In this document: one piece after another, positions 1-10,593 of the stretch
How positions within the stretch are numbered: position 1 is the stretch's first letter
Layout of the letters: each line of letters starts with the position of its first letter
Source: a bacterium
GTDB lineage: Bacteria > Patescibacteriota > Saccharimonadia > Saccharimonadales > UBA4665
Direction of reading: 5' to 3'
Assembly: GCA_021799575.1 (NCBI GenBank)
Contig: JAJZAD010000003.1
Span: 1-64,000 of the forward strand
Length of the DNA: 64,000 bases
The notes under the pieces: model-generated
Seen by the model: only the letters and a program-made list of their open reading frames with translations
Database searches by the model: none
What the model was told of the DNA's origin: nothing
Program-made: the position numbers and the translations under genes

Positions 1-70
1 TTGCTTTACGAGCATAACCCGTCACAAAGCCATACATAAAGACTGTTCTATCTACACCCTCATGAGACAT
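1..70 (-). CDS. 5' end of an unknown protein (partial, MSHEGVDRTVFMYGFVTGYARKA...), runs off the window
   Basis: ATG at 70..68 preceded by an AGGAGG-like Shine-Dalgarno on the minus strand; open to the window edge. Confidence 0.5.
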   Translation of the reverse strand, partial: MSHEGVDRTVFMYGFVTGYARKA

Positions 71-229
71 TAATACCTCCTAACTATTTAGTAGCTAGGA
101 GTCCAATATGTTTCTGAACTTATGCAGTAAAATACTTTCTTTTGTTTTTAGTATATCCGACATTAAGTATGACAAGCTCTATAGCGCTCGATAGGTTAAA
201 ATATTGTGCTATTGCTTGATTGTTAAGAG

Positions 230-1156
230 ATGTCTAGTCTACAGTTAACTTTATCTATGCCGACCAGAATAAAATCTAATCCCGAATCATATATCAAACC
301 GTTAAACATGAACCGTCTAGAAGGCAGAATGCTGAGGTTGCCGATAAGCCACGGAAATGAAATTTTATTTGTTGGTGATTTGGGGTCGGATCTGGAATAT
401 TGGTTCGGTTTAATTAGAGCTTTAGCTGATTTCGGCACCGTAACTATGCCCGACCTTCCAGGCATGGGTGGGATGGATAGTTTTTACAAGATCGGTAAAG
501 TACCGTCTATTGATAGTTATTCCGACTATTTAGCGTCTTTTTTCAAGCTAAGATTTAAACGGCAGCGCATCATAATCGTGGCTGTGGGCTTTGGTTTTGT
601 GGTTGCCACCAGAATGCTTGAGCGGTACCCGTCTATTAAAGAACGGGTTAAGATGGTAATTTCGTTAGCAGGATATGCAGATTTTGAAGATTTTGCTTCC
701 AACAAATTTCGTTTGCGAATATATGCGCTTTTGGCAGGTATTTTACGCTACCGGCCATTGTCTATTTTTGTCCATCCGATAATTTTAAATGAAGGTATGT
801 TTAGGTGGCTGTTTTTGGCTAAAGCCGACCAAAGTTTAAGTCCGGGTTCGCTCAGCCAGTTCAAGTTTAAACTGCAGCGTCTAGCTAGTATGGATAAGCG
901 TTCATTTGCGGCCATAGCTTATGAGCTTAGTCGGTTTACTAACTGTGGCGGCCGGGTGGATTTACCGGTTTGGCAGGTTGATCTGCCAAGTCTGTTTATT
1001 GATCGAAACAAGACGGAACAGCACCTGTGCGTAATTTTTAGCGGTTTTTATTTATTGCCACTTAACCGTAGAGTTAATCGTTATCCTGAACTAAGAGATA
1101 AGCGCTCCGCGGCCTATTATCTTCCCCAGGCTCTTAAGCAGCGTCTAATGAGTTAA
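230..1156 (+). CDS. alpha/beta-hydrolase-like protein
   Basis: ORF 308 aa; overall alpha/beta-hydrolase-like pattern (ALADFGTVTMPDLPGMGG, IIIVAVGFGFVVATRMLERYP). Confidence 0.55.
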   Translation: MSSLQLTLSMPTRIKSNPESYIKPLNMNRLEGRMLRLPISHGNEILFVGDLGSDLEYWFGLIRALADFGTVTMPDLPGMGGMDSFYKIGKVPSIDSYSDYLASFFKLRFKRQRIIIVAVGFGFVVATRMLERYPSIKERVKMVISLAGYADFEDFASNKFRLRIYALLAGILRYRPLSIFVHPIILNEGMFRWLFLAKADQSLSPGSLSQFKFKLQRLASMDKRSFAAIAYELSRFTNCGGRVDLPVWQVDLPSLFIDRNKTEQHLCVIFSGFYLLPLNRRVNRYPELRDKRSAAYYLPQALKQRLMS

Positions 1157-1189
1157 TCAGCTTAAACATTGCGTTTAGCTAAAGCTTAA

Positions 1190-2335
1190 GTGATAATTAT
1201 GCCTATGCTCCACTTTATGCGCTTAAACGACGATAAACGTCCAGCGGACAAACTGGAAGTTACCGTGTCTAACCGTACGATGGCCCGGATTATCCTAATT
1301 GTCTTAATAACAATCGGATTAGTGATGGCAGTAGTCAGAATAAAAACCGCTCTAATGCTGTTATTCCTAGCTTTTTTCCTAGCTTTGGCGTTGAATGCAC
1401 CGGTGATACGTATTGCTAAACTGCTACCCGGTAGGATTAAAGGCAGCCGGTTGGCTGCCACATCTATTTCTTATCTTATTGTTATCGCCGTTCTGGCGGT
1501 ATTTTTTGCCTATGTCATTCCGCCGTTTGTACATAATACCGAAAAATTTATAAGCGCCGCACCGCATCTGGTTAAAGAAACTCAGGATCAAAGTAGCGCC
1601 CTCGGCAAGTTTGTGCGCGAACACCACTTACAGTCCGAAGTTAACAATCTTTCTAAGCAGATATCCAGTAAACTTACGGATATCGGGGGCAAGTTATTCG
1701 TGGACATTTACGGAATCGTCAAAGATGTTTTCTCCTTACTGGCCGTCTTAGCACTGGCGTTCATGATGTTAGTTGAAGGTCCCAGATGGTTAACCTTTTT
1801 TAAACAGTTGTTTTTGCCTTTTAGGGACGAGAAAACCATTAGTCGGGTGGGGAAAGAAATGTATGCCGTCATCAAAGGTTATGTTAACGGGCAGGTTCTT
1901 CTCGCGCTAATTGCCGCCATATTGGTAGGTCCGGTGCTGTTTATTATGCATGTGAGCTATCCTGTAGCGCTGATGGTGGTAGTGTTTATTTGCGGGCTAA
2001 TACCTTTAATCGGACATACGATCGGGGCGATTATTCTGACCGTTGTGGCATTGTTTCACTCAATTACGGCTGCCATTATCGTTTTGGTATGGTACATAAT
2101 TTATATTAACTTTGAAAACTATTTGTTGCAGCCTCGTATACAGGCCAATACTACAAATATGAGTCCACTCTTAGTGTTTGCGTCGATTATTGTCGGGATA
2201 AATTTTGCGGGTTTGGTCGGCGGGCTAATAGCTATACCGGTTGCCGGAGTTCTAAGGGTACTGATTATTGAGATCCTTGAATACAAGAATGTACTGCCGA
2301 AGAATTATTTAGAAGAAAATTCCAAACATTCTTAA
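1190..2335 (+). CDS. AI-2E family transporter / PerM-like membrane protein
   Basis: 381 aa polytopic membrane protein with AI-2E family C-terminal pattern (GLIPLIGHTIGAIILTVVALF, ENYLLQPRI). Confidence 0.85.
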   Translation: MIIMPMLHFMRLNDDKRPADKLEVTVSNRTMARIILIVLITIGLVMAVVRIKTALMLLFLAFFLALALNAPVIRIAKLLPGRIKGSRLAATSISYLIVIAVLAVFFAYVIPPFVHNTEKFISAAPHLVKETQDQSSALGKFVREHHLQSEVNNLSKQISSKLTDIGGKLFVDIYGIVKDVFSLLAVLALAFMMLVEGPRWLTFFKQLFLPFRDEKTISRVGKEMYAVIKGYVNGQVLLALIAAILVGPVLFIMHVSYPVALMVVVFICGLIPLIGHTIGAIILTVVALFHSITAAIIVLVWYIIYINFENYLLQPRIQANTTNMSPLLVFASIIVGINFAGLVGGLIAIPVAGVLRVLIIEILEYKNVLPKNYLEENSKHS

Positions 2336-3708
2336 GCTAAATACTGCCAAAGCGGTCCGCTGGGCCGGTCAAGCACCGTTATTCCGTGTTGATTTAATTC
2401 AGCTCTAAGCTGGTCGGCTTTGGTCCAATCCTGTTTGTTGCGTGCCTGCTCCCGTTGCACGATCAGTTGTTTTAATTCTTCTGGTATATCCAACACCTCA
2501 CTCAGCTTGAGTCCTAGTAAGTTGTCGATCGAGTTAATAGTTCCGACTATGGATTTTTTACTTAATGACAGTACTTCGGCTTTATCTAACCAATTCTCTA
2601 AAACGGCTAAGCAAGCCGGTGAGTTAAGATCGTCCTGGAGGACTGTTAATAGATCCGGCGGTGATATTTCTTGTCCGCCTGGTTCTGCTTGAAACATGCG
2701 TGCTGCGAAGTTCCTATACCTAAGCAGACGGGCTTCAGACGCGGCTAATGAATTCCAGTCGAATTTGCTTTGGCTGCGATAGTGGGATTCTAATACCAGC
2801 ATTCTAAGTGTTTCGGGAGTATAACCTTTAGCTTCGATATCCTCTAAAGTCACGGTATTGCCCAAACTCTTAGAAATTTTAGTACCATTAATCAATATAT
2901 GGTTGGTGTGCATCCATATTTTCGCTAATGGCTTTCCGGTCAAAGCCTCGGATTGAGCTATTTCGTTAGTATGGTGGATGGGTATGTGATCGATACCTCC
3001 ACTATGAATATCGAGGGTTTCGCCTAAATATCTTAAGCACATCGCCGAACATTCGATATGCCAACCTGGAAATCCTTTGCCCCAAGGGCTATCCCATTCC
3101 ATGTCACGCTGTACGTTTGAAGGTGAAAACTTCCATAGAGCGAAGTCGCTGGGGTTATGTTTTTCCGGGTTAGGTTCGATTCTGGCACCCGGTTGCTGTT
3201 CATCTAAATCTAACTTTGCAAAGGATGCATAGTTCGGAAACTTAGAGGTGTCGTAATAGATGCCATCACTGGTTCGGTAAGTATAGCCTTTTTTTTCAAG
3301 TCCGAGAATAAAGTTAATTTGGCCCTGAATGTGGTCAGTCGCCTTGGGCATTTGCCATGGCTGAGTGAAGTTCAGCCTTACGAGTCCCTGCTTAAAATAA
3401 TCGGTGTAAAAACTAGCTATTTCCCAGGCGGTTTTGCCTTCGCTCTTGGCCCGTTTGGCCAGTTTATCTTCTCCGGTATCGGCATCGGACGTCAAATGGC
3501 CGACATCGGTAATATTGATTACCCATTTTGGATCAAACCCCGAGGCTTTCAGAGTCCTGATTAACAAGTCGTAACGAATAAAAGTAAACCAATTTCCGAT
3601 ATGCATATAATCATATACTGTCGGACCGCAGGTATAAACTTTAACTTCCGGAGGGTTCTGCGGACTTACCTCCTCTATCTGGTTAGTCAGCGTATTAAAC
3701 AGTTTCAT
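2332..3708 (-). CDS. cysS: cysteinyl-tRNA synthetase
   Basis: VKVYTCGPTVYDYMHIGN, GWHIECSAM, KISKSLGN motifs. Confidence 0.97.
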   Translation of the reverse strand: MKLFNTLTNQIEEVSPQNPPEVKVYTCGPTVYDYMHIGNWFTFIRYDLLIRTLKASGFDPKWVINITDVGHLTSDADTGEDKLAKRAKSEGKTAWEIASFYTDYFKQGLVRLNFTQPWQMPKATDHIQGQINFILGLEKKGYTYRTSDGIYYDTSKFPNYASFAKLDLDEQQPGARIEPNPEKHNPSDFALWKFSPSNVQRDMEWDSPWGKGFPGWHIECSAMCLRYLGETLDIHSGGIDHIPIHHTNEIAQSEALTGKPLAKIWMHTNHILINGTKISKSLGNTVTLEDIEAKGYTPETLRMLVLESHYRSQSKFDWNSLAASEARLLRYRNFAARMFQAEPGGQEISPPDLLTVLQDDLNSPACLAVLENWLDKAEVLSLSKKSIVGTINSIDNLLGLKLSEVLDIPEELKQLIVQREQARNKQDWTKADQLRAELNQHGITVLDRPSGPLWQYLA

Positions 3709-4702
3709 TAAGTAATGCCTTAGTTCTAGTTATAATTTCTTGTTTTAGAGTCTCTAAATCTCTGCTGTCGGTCAACTTAAATCCGCTGGCGAATTCGTGG
3801 CCTCCTCCTCCGAATTGTTCCGCCAGTTTAGCAGCGATCGGGTAGCCGTAGTTTGTACGGATTTTAGCGGTTATTTTTCCAGTCGGATAAACTTTCAGCA
3901 CCACGGCTGCCGCAGTATTGGTAGTTAAGCGCATATCGTCTAAGGCTAACATTGAAGGGTTGTAACTCGGGCTGTACTTTTCGATTTCCGGCCAAGGTAT
4001 CACTAGTAATGCTACCCGGTCGTCATCATAGTACTCGATGCGCTCTAATAGTTTACCCTTGTAGTGTACCAATTCGGGGCTTTTGCGCATCATGTCTCGT
4101 CTTGCTGCTTCCAGAGCCGAAAGCGATACCCCGCCTTCTACTAATTCGGCTATCGTATATACGGTATCGGCAGTAGTGGCATCAGTGGTCAGCCCTAAAG
4201 TATCAGATAGAATTGCGGCTGCCAATGCGTTTTTTGCTACAGTATTTAATGGCCACTTCAACTGTTTTGCCAGCTTATAGATTATTTCCGCGGTAGCAGA
4301 AGCTCCGCTTTTGTTGATGCGCAAGGTTGCGAATTCGATGCTCGATTCGCTAACGTGATGATCGATTATAATTAGCGGCTTTGAACTTAAAGCATGATAA
4401 GCGTGGGGGTTATTTGACAGTAAGGTGTCAATTAAAGACATCGCCGAAGTGTCGACAATGACCGCCAGATCGTATTGATTAGGCAGTATAGCATTAACTC
4501 TGTCTCTACCCGGAAGGTATGACAAATAACCTGGCATATTGACACCACAAACTAAATCAGTATCCTTACCTAACTCCATTAGTATTTGTTCCAATGCTAA
4601 GCTGCTTCCTAAGCTATCTCCGTCCGGATTATCCGGCTGAATAACCACTATTTTATAAGCGGTGGATACCAATTCGTTAAGCTGTTTTGCCTCTTTGATC
4701 AT
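3695..4702 (-). CDS. DHH family phosphoesterase (NrnA-like)
   Basis: DNPDGDSLGSSLAL, VDTSA, IDHH, GGGGHEFASGF motifs. Confidence 0.9.
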   Translation of the reverse strand: MIKEAKQLNELVSTAYKIVVIQPDNPDGDSLGSSLALEQILMELGKDTDLVCGVNMPGYLSYLPGRDRVNAILPNQYDLAVIVDTSAMSLIDTLLSNNPHAYHALSSKPLIIIDHHVSESSIEFATLRINKSGASATAEIIYKLAKQLKWPLNTVAKNALAAAILSDTLGLTTDATTADTVYTIAELVEGGVSLSALEAARRDMMRKSPELVHYKGKLLERIEYYDDDRVALLVIPWPEIEKYSPSYNPSMLALDDMRLTTNTAAAVVLKVYPTGKITAKIRTNYGYPIAAKLAEQFGGGGHEFASGFKLTDSRDLETLKQEIITRTKALLNETV

Positions 4703-5328
4703 GCCGTTTTAGTATCGTTTGAGTTAACGCTTTGACGGTGAATAATGGCTCTTCCTAGGGTAATCTGGTCCGCGTATTCCAGATCGATACCTATTGGCAG
4801 ACCTTGTGCTAACCTGGTGATTTTGAGTTTGCGATTGCCGATTTGCTGTTGAATGTATAATGCCGTCGATTCTCCCTCTACGCTTGCGCTGGTAGCCAGG
4901 ATGACTTCTTTGACTTTATCGTCATCGATTCTCTTAACCAGTTCTCGTATATGCAGCTGCTCCGGAGTTATGCCGTCGATTGGTGATACTAAACCTCCGA
5001 GTACGTGATAAGTCCCTGAAAATTGGCCGGTTTTTTCTATGGCTAAGATGTCGAAAGGCTCACCAACTACCGCCACTATTGTCTTATCCCGTTTAGGGTC
5101 AGTATATAGATCGGATAAGCGTTGACCGGCTGGTACCAGCGCATAGGTTTTTTCGCAGTAACCGATACCGTCTTTAAGGTTATTTAACGCGGTTGCCAAT
5201 TTAGCCGAAGAGTCGTGATTATGGCGAACAAACCAATAAGCGTAGCGCTCAGCTGTACGCGGCCCTACGCCTGGTAAAGTACTAAAGGCTTCAATCAAAT
5301 CAGTTAAAGCTTTCGGCAGCACACTCAT
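4699..5328 (-). CDS. recR: recombination protein RecR (zinc-finger cysteines mostly lost)
   Basis: LPGVGPRTAERYA HhH, TGQFSGTYHVLGGLVSPIDGI Toprim region. Confidence 0.93.
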   Translation of the reverse strand: MSVLPKALTDLIEAFSTLPGVGPRTAERYAYWFVRHNHDSSAKLATALNNLKDGIGYCEKTYALVPAGQRLSDLYTDPKRDKTIVAVVGEPFDILAIEKTGQFSGTYHVLGGLVSPIDGITPEQLHIRELVKRIDDDKVKEVILATSASVEGESTALYIQQQIGNRKLKITRLAQGLPIGIDLEYADQITLGRAIIHRQSVNSNDTKTA

Positions 5329-5358
5329 ATGTCTTTTTTCAACTCGACTGCCTTGCCT

Positions 5359-5652
5359 CTATAACCCGAGACTGCCCAGAGAACCCATTATCGGCTGCAT
5401 CTTCTCGGCCGCAAAACGTTGGCTTTGGTTTACGGCATCGCGGATCGCATCTTCTAGCCAGCGTTCAAGCTGCTCAATGTCTTCAAGATCGACAAAACTT
5501 GGATCAATATGGATTTTTTTTAGTTTTTGTTCCCCGTTCATTTCAACGACTACCGCTCCGTCGCCTTTTTCGACACGTATAACTTGCTTTTTCAGTTCCC
5601 TCTGGATTTTATTTGCCTGCATTAACGTCTTAGTTTTATCTAATCTGCTCAT
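5359..5652 (-). CDS. YbaB/EbfC family nucleoid-associated protein
   Basis: 97 aa, typical size and position next to recR; VVVEMNGEQKLKKIHIDP. Confidence 0.85.
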   Translation of the reverse strand: MSRLDKTKTLMQANKIQRELKKQVIRVEKGDGAVVVEMNGEQKLKKIHIDPSFVDLEDIEQLERWLEDAIRDAVNQSQRFAAEKMQPIMGSLGSLGL

Positions 5653-5721
5653 ATCACTAACTCCTTTTCTTTGAACGCTGCTATGCGTTTATCTCTTAGG
5701 TAGTATAACAAACAAAAGCTA

Positions 5722-6948
5722 CTAATTTAGGCGGTTATTATAGCTGGCTTTAACCTGGGGATTATTACTCCAGGCAACAATGTAAGTCCTGATACCATAA
5801 AAGCCGCTGATTGATAAAACACCTATCATCACGATAAGCCCTACAGCTCTGGCTATATGGTTCCTAGGAAATACATCGAACCACTCTTTAAGCATATATG
5901 CCAGTCCGGTAGCCGCGCAGACGCTTAGTAGCGGTATTAACGACAGTGGGCTTATTAATCCGAATCCGCTTAATAACCATGTTGCCGCTAGGAGGATTAT
6001 CACGCTTTGCCAACGCCAATTAGTAAACCGCATTGCGTAGGTCAAGATTCCGATTAAAATCAAAGCCGTATAGGTTATCGGCAAGACCGGAAGATGCCCA
6101 AGGCTAATAAACGTGCCATCGGAGTAGCTATGAACGAACAAGTCGAGCGGAGTATGAATGAAGCGACTTAAGAATTCATGAAATGCGTGTATGTTATCAG
6201 TAAGTCCATATCCAAGCCAGGTTTTTAATTGTGCAATACTCGCAAAACGGATCAAGAAGTTAGCGATCGGCATCAATAAAAGCAAACCGATACCGATAAC
6301 ACTTAAGCGCAACTTACTGCTTAGCTCTCCAAATGCAGTTTTGATTGGTTTGTATGTGATCCACAACGCGATTAAAGATAACCAAACACCTCCGGGTATA
6401 TATAGCGCGCCAATAAGGAATACAGTTAAAACCAGAAGCGCCACAAATCCGGGCAGTCGATGAACCAGATCAACGGCTACCACTAAAGCGATAGCCAGCA
6501 ACAGTTGCGAACTGACAGGTGTAGCCTCACGGGATAAAGCCAGAAACCCGAAGCTGGTTAAACAAATCCCTGCCGCCAGTAATCCGATTTTGTACCCGTG
6601 CCACGAGCTGGCCAGCCAATACACAGCGATTATCGCCAGTACCCCTATAATCACTGATGTTAGTCTAAGCGACCAGGTGTTTCTGGCGATAGCGTAAGTG
6701 CCGTGTAAAAGGACATAGTAAGGACCGTATAGATAGGAGATGGATTTCCACCAAGGACTATCGATATACAGTTGCTGTTTGGTAACTAATTCGGCGGCAT
6801 TGACGTTACCGTTTGTCTGGCTGGAAAGGCGCCAAAGCAACAGCCCGATCGCGGCTACAACCATGATCACGACCCCATAAGTTTCAGTTTTCTCTGTAGC
6901 CAGTCTTTTAGCTAAATTACCCCTTCGCTTAGTCGGTTTTAAGTACAT
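5722..6948 (-). CDS. polytopic membrane protein, GT39/PMT-like (possible glycosyltransferase)
   Basis: Multiple hydrophobic helices, arrangement resembling PMT/ArnT-type proteins. Confidence 0.5.
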   Translation of the reverse strand: MYLKPTKRRGNLAKRLATEKTETYGVVIMVVAAIGLLLWRLSSQTNGNVNAAELVTKQQLYIDSPWWKSISYLYGPYYVLLHGTYAIARNTWSLRLTSVIIGVLAIIAVYWLASSWHGYKIGLLAAGICLTSFGFLALSREATPVSSQLLLAIALVVAVDLVHRLPGFVALLVLTVFLIGALYIPGGVWLSLIALWITYKPIKTAFGELSSKLRLSVIGIGLLLLMPIANFLIRFASIAQLKTWLGYGLTDNIHAFHEFLSRFIHTPLDLFVHSYSDGTFISLGHLPVLPITYTALILIGILTYAMRFTNWRWQSVIILLAATWLLSGFGLISPLSLIPLLSVCAATGLAYMLKEWFDVFPRNHIARAVGLIVMIGVLSISGFYGIRTYIVAWSNNPQVKASYNNRLN

Positions 6949-6960
6949 ATTGCAAACGGC

Positions 6961-8319
6961 TTAGAATGGAGCACTATGTTTGGTATCTAATGAGCGAAAA
7001 CGCTGCTTATCGTTATCGAAATAAAGTTCCACTGCACCGATCGGTCCGTTACGATGCTTTTTAATTAGAATGTCGGTAATTTTTTTACGATCGGTTTCAG
7101 GGTTATAGAACTCTTCGCGGTAAATAAAAGCTACGATATCGCTGTCCTGCTCCAGGCTTCCCGATTCTCTGAGGTCTGCTAACTGCGGTATTTGCGGGCT
7201 TCGGCTTTCTACTGAGCGGTTAAGCTGTGATGCTGCCAACAAGGGCACATCCAGTTCGCGAGCAATACCTTTCAAGCCACGGGAAATCTCTGAGATTTCT
7301 TGTACCCTGTTACCGTCATTTGCAAATCTCCCGCCTCCGCTCATTAACTGAATGTAATCAACGATAATTAACCCAAGCTTTCGCTGATGGTTTTCTCTTC
7401 TGGAGATAGTTCTTAAATCACTTACCGTTACGCCTGGCGTGTCATCAATATAGATTGGCGCTTCACTTAGGGTTCCCATGGCTTCCCCTATTTTTTCAAA
7501 GTCGGTATCGGTGAGATTGCCCGTCCTGAGGGCCCAAGCGTCAACTCCCGACTCAATACTAAGCAAGCGATCCACCAGCTGTTCCTTGCTCATTTCAAGA
7601 CTAAAAAAGAGAACGGGCTGTTTTGATTTAACTGCCACATTATGAGCAAAGTTTAACATTAGTGCGGTTTTACCCATCGATGGTCTGGCAGCTAGAATGA
7701 ACAGATCAGATCTTTGAAAGCCCGCCAGTAGATTATCCAAATCTTTAAAGCCGGTAGATATGCCTCGCAGCTTCTTTTTGTCCTTATGCAATTCATCAAG
7801 ACGTTCAAAACTTTCAGCCAGGATTGTCTCCAGACTAACCACCGACTGTTTGATGTGTTGTTCGCTGACGGAAAACAGATCGCTTTCCGCCTCTTCTATA
7901 AGCTGGTTTACGGATTTAGTTTCGTCGAAACCTAACGACACCATTTGTTGAGAAACGGCAATTAACCTACGCCTTAATGACTTTTGGGCGACTATGCCGG
8001 CATACTCTTCTATGTGCGAAGCGGTGGGGACGAAATTGGTTAATTCGGTTAGATAGGCTGGGCCGCCGATACTTTTCAGCTGGCCGTTATTTTTTAATTG
8101 ATCGGCAAGGGTTAAAACATCAATGGCCGTACGTTTTTCGTATAGCTCAATCATGGAGCTGAAAATTATTTCATGACGCTTATCAAAGAAATCGTTCGGA
8201 CGAATATTACCGGCAACTTTAACAATAGCGTCGGTGTCGATAAGTATCGAGCCTAAAAGTGATGCCTCGGCATCGATATTCTGTGGCGGTTGTTGCAGCT
8301 CAGTTGTTAGATTGCTCAT
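6961..8319 (-). CDS. dnaB: replicative DNA helicase
   Basis: ARPSMGKTALMLNFA Walker A, FSLEMSKEQL, LIIVDYIQLM, ADLRESGSLEQDSDIVAFIYR. Confidence 0.97.
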   Translation of the reverse strand: MSNLTTELQQPPQNIDAEASLLGSILIDTDAIVKVAGNIRPNDFFDKRHEIIFSSMIELYEKRTAIDVLTLADQLKNNGQLKSIGGPAYLTELTNFVPTASHIEEYAGIVAQKSLRRRLIAVSQQMVSLGFDETKSVNQLIEEAESDLFSVSEQHIKQSVVSLETILAESFERLDELHKDKKKLRGISTGFKDLDNLLAGFQRSDLFILAARPSMGKTALMLNFAHNVAVKSKQPVLFFSLEMSKEQLVDRLLSIESGVDAWALRTGNLTDTDFEKIGEAMGTLSEAPIYIDDTPGVTVSDLRTISRRENHQRKLGLIIVDYIQLMSGGGRFANDGNRVQEISEISRGLKGIARELDVPLLAASQLNRSVESRSPQIPQLADLRESGSLEQDSDIVAFIYREEFYNPETDRKKITDILIKKHRNGPIGAVELYFDNDKQRFRSLDTKHSAPF

Positions 8320-8428
8320 TTAATCTTTTTCTATATCCAAAGACCCTACATCCATCCCTATATTAACCCACATTATATTATCCGAGTTTATCAACGGCCT
8401 AGTGTTTATGAACAGTTTATCCCCCTCA

Positions 8429-9904
8429 TTACTCAATAGTGGCGCCTCCACCGAATATAGAATTAATTGTTTCCAGTTCATCGGGGAAACGTTTATCCGG
8501 TTCGGTTTTATTGAGTTGCGATGGATCAACTCTACATTCAATGATTATGTTTTTTCCTGTCGATTGAAAAATGGCGTTTTGAATTATTTCTCGATTCTTC
8601 GGTTCGGATACCCGCTTTTGATGAAAGGGAAATGCAAACGCTAATTTTATCGTTCCGGAACGGCTAAAATCTACATTCGCCATTCTAACAATCCCATATA
8701 GAGTATTGTATCTGGACTTCAACAGATTAAGCACCTCTTGCCAGGTATTTTGATCTAGGCTTGCTTTAGGCGGTAACTTGTTTCTATTGGCTATAGACTC
8801 TACTAGAGAAGGCTCAATAGGCGTTGGTTTTTTCGGTTTTAGCTTTGCAGCCTGGTCCGGTACGGTCGAATCGAGCGGAGGTGCTTTATCGGATGTCTTA
8901 ATTGGCTTATTGATAGGTTCGGCTTTAACCGTTTTAGGACTCATACTATTTGCTAGGTTTTTCAATATGCCTATTTCTAATGATTGGCTAGGGGCATAAG
9001 AGCCGGGAACTTCGATTAAATTCTCCAGTAATTTCAGCGATATTTCCATAGACAATAGAGGGCTTTGGGCAATAATGCGTTCCCGGATTTTACTTCCTAA
9101 TCGAGAAGCTATATTGGCCGGTGGATATCCTTGTTCACCCAGCTCCTGAAGAGTTTTTACGATACCGCTAACCGAATCTGATTCTATCTGCTCGATTAAC
9201 GTATCTATGAGTTGATCTGGAGGCATCCCGAGTAACGTTAGGACCGTGTCGGCGCTTACCGGCTGGGAATAATTGGAGGCCTGGTCCATTAAGCTGATAC
9301 TATCTCTAAAGCTGCCTTGTCCGTGTTCGGCTATCAGCTTGAGGGCGTCATCGTCTATTTGTATATGTTCGTTATCAGCTATTACTCTTAAGTGAGCCAT
9401 GACTTTAGCGGCTTCGATCGGTTTAAATTGAAAACGCTGTGTCCTACTAATGATTGTTGCCGGTAATTTATGGGCTTCGGTGGTAGCTAGAATAAAGACT
9501 GCATGGCTAGGCGGTTCTTCAAGAGTTTTTAGAAGCACATTAAAGGATTCCCTGGTTAGCATATGTACCTCGTCAATAATATAGACTTTGTATTTTGCAC
9601 TGACCGGTGCGACGTATACCTTTTCGATTAATTCTTTGGTTTCCTCAAGCTTTCGATTAGAAGCCGCATCGATCTCGATAATATCTATATGGCCGCTGTC
9701 ATCTTTATATTCGAGTTGGTTAATATCATGAGCTAGAATACGCGCAATAGAGGTTTTTCCAATCCCTTTAGGCCCGGTAAAAAGATAGGCATGTGCTATT
9801 CGGCCGGTTTTGACAGCCTGAGCCAGGGTTTTGGTAATGTGTTCCTGACCCACTATCTCATCTAACGACCTTGACCGGTATTTACGGTACAGCACTTGAC
9901 CCAT
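8429..9904 (-). CDS. dnaX: DNA polymerase III subunit gamma/tau (without the four-Cys zinc module)
   Basis: YRKYRSRSLDEIVGQEHI, GPKGIGKTSIARI, YIIDEVHMLTRESFNVLLKTLEEPP. Confidence 0.96.
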   Translation of the reverse strand: MGQVLYRKYRSRSLDEIVGQEHITKTLAQAVKTGRIAHAYLFTGPKGIGKTSIARILAHDINQLEYKDDSGHIDIIEIDAASNRKLEETKELIEKVYVAPVSAKYKVYIIDEVHMLTRESFNVLLKTLEEPPSHAVFILATTEAHKLPATIISRTQRFQFKPIEAAKVMAHLRVIADNEHIQIDDDALKLIAEHGQGSFRDSISLMDQASNYSQPVSADTVLTLLGMPPDQLIDTLIEQIESDSVSGIVKTLQELGEQGYPPANIASRLGSKIRERIIAQSPLLSMEISLKLLENLIEVPGSYAPSQSLEIGILKNLANSMSPKTVKAEPINKPIKTSDKAPPLDSTVPDQAAKLKPKKPTPIEPSLVESIANRNKLPPKASLDQNTWQEVLNLLKSRYNTLYGIVRMANVDFSRSGTIKLAFAFPFHQKRVSEPKNREIIQNAIFQSTGKNIIIECRVDPSQLNKTEPDKRFPDELETINSIFGGGATIE

Positions 9905-9982
9905 AAGCTATAAAGTTATTATAGACCAACTGTGTGCTTGAAGCGGTGTTTTCTATTAATTTAGCTACAAAACAGCTGTTAA

Positions 9983-10489
9983 TTACAGTGCGGCTTCAAG
10001 TGCCGCCCACTCAGCACTCTCGTCCTCCGGAATGTTGGCACTAACCTGGTCTCCGGGTTTGGCTTTGAAATAAGTTACGCTGGCTAACAGTACCCGATAA
10101 TTTTTACCGTTGACATTTATAAAGTAATGGCCGTTTTCAAGGCTTAAAGTACCGACCACTTGTTTACGCGGTACAGGACCGATCTGCTTGTATAAAAACG
10201 CACCGTCTTCGGCGATCGTCAGTTTTAAGATGTCTCCCTGAACGAGCTTGGACTTTGACGCGTAGTTAGCCGGCACGGGATATGTTTTACTGTCGCTGCC
10301 GACCATGTTTTGACCGTCAAATACACCCTCAATCACCTTACCCAACGTTTCGTCTCTAACAATAGGAGCAATCTTCTCGTCATCACCAACTAGACTGATA
10401 AGCAATTCACTTGCAGCAGCGAGATTAGTTTCGGCTTCTCTGATAAGTGATCTTAGCCTCTTAATCTGTTTATCTGGTACGTCTGCCAT
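9983..10489 (-). CDS. conserved hypothetical protein, 168 aa
   Basis: Long ORF in the minus-strand block between rplL and dnaX. Confidence 0.75.
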   Translation of the reverse strand: MADVPDKQIKRLRSLIREAETNLAAASELLISLVGDDEKIAPIVRDETLGKVIEGVFDGQNMVGSDSKTYPVPANYASKSKLVQGDILKLTIAEDGAFLYKQIGPVPRKQVVGTLSLENGHYFINVNGKNYRVLLASVTYFKAKPGDQVSANIPEDESAEWAALEAAL

Positions 10490-10593
10490 ATATTTCTCTT
10501 GCTCAGCCTCTTCTCTTAGGATATTTGTATAGGTAAAAAGCTAACTTTAAACTACCATTATTGTCCTATAAAGTCAAAATTTCTGTGGATAAA

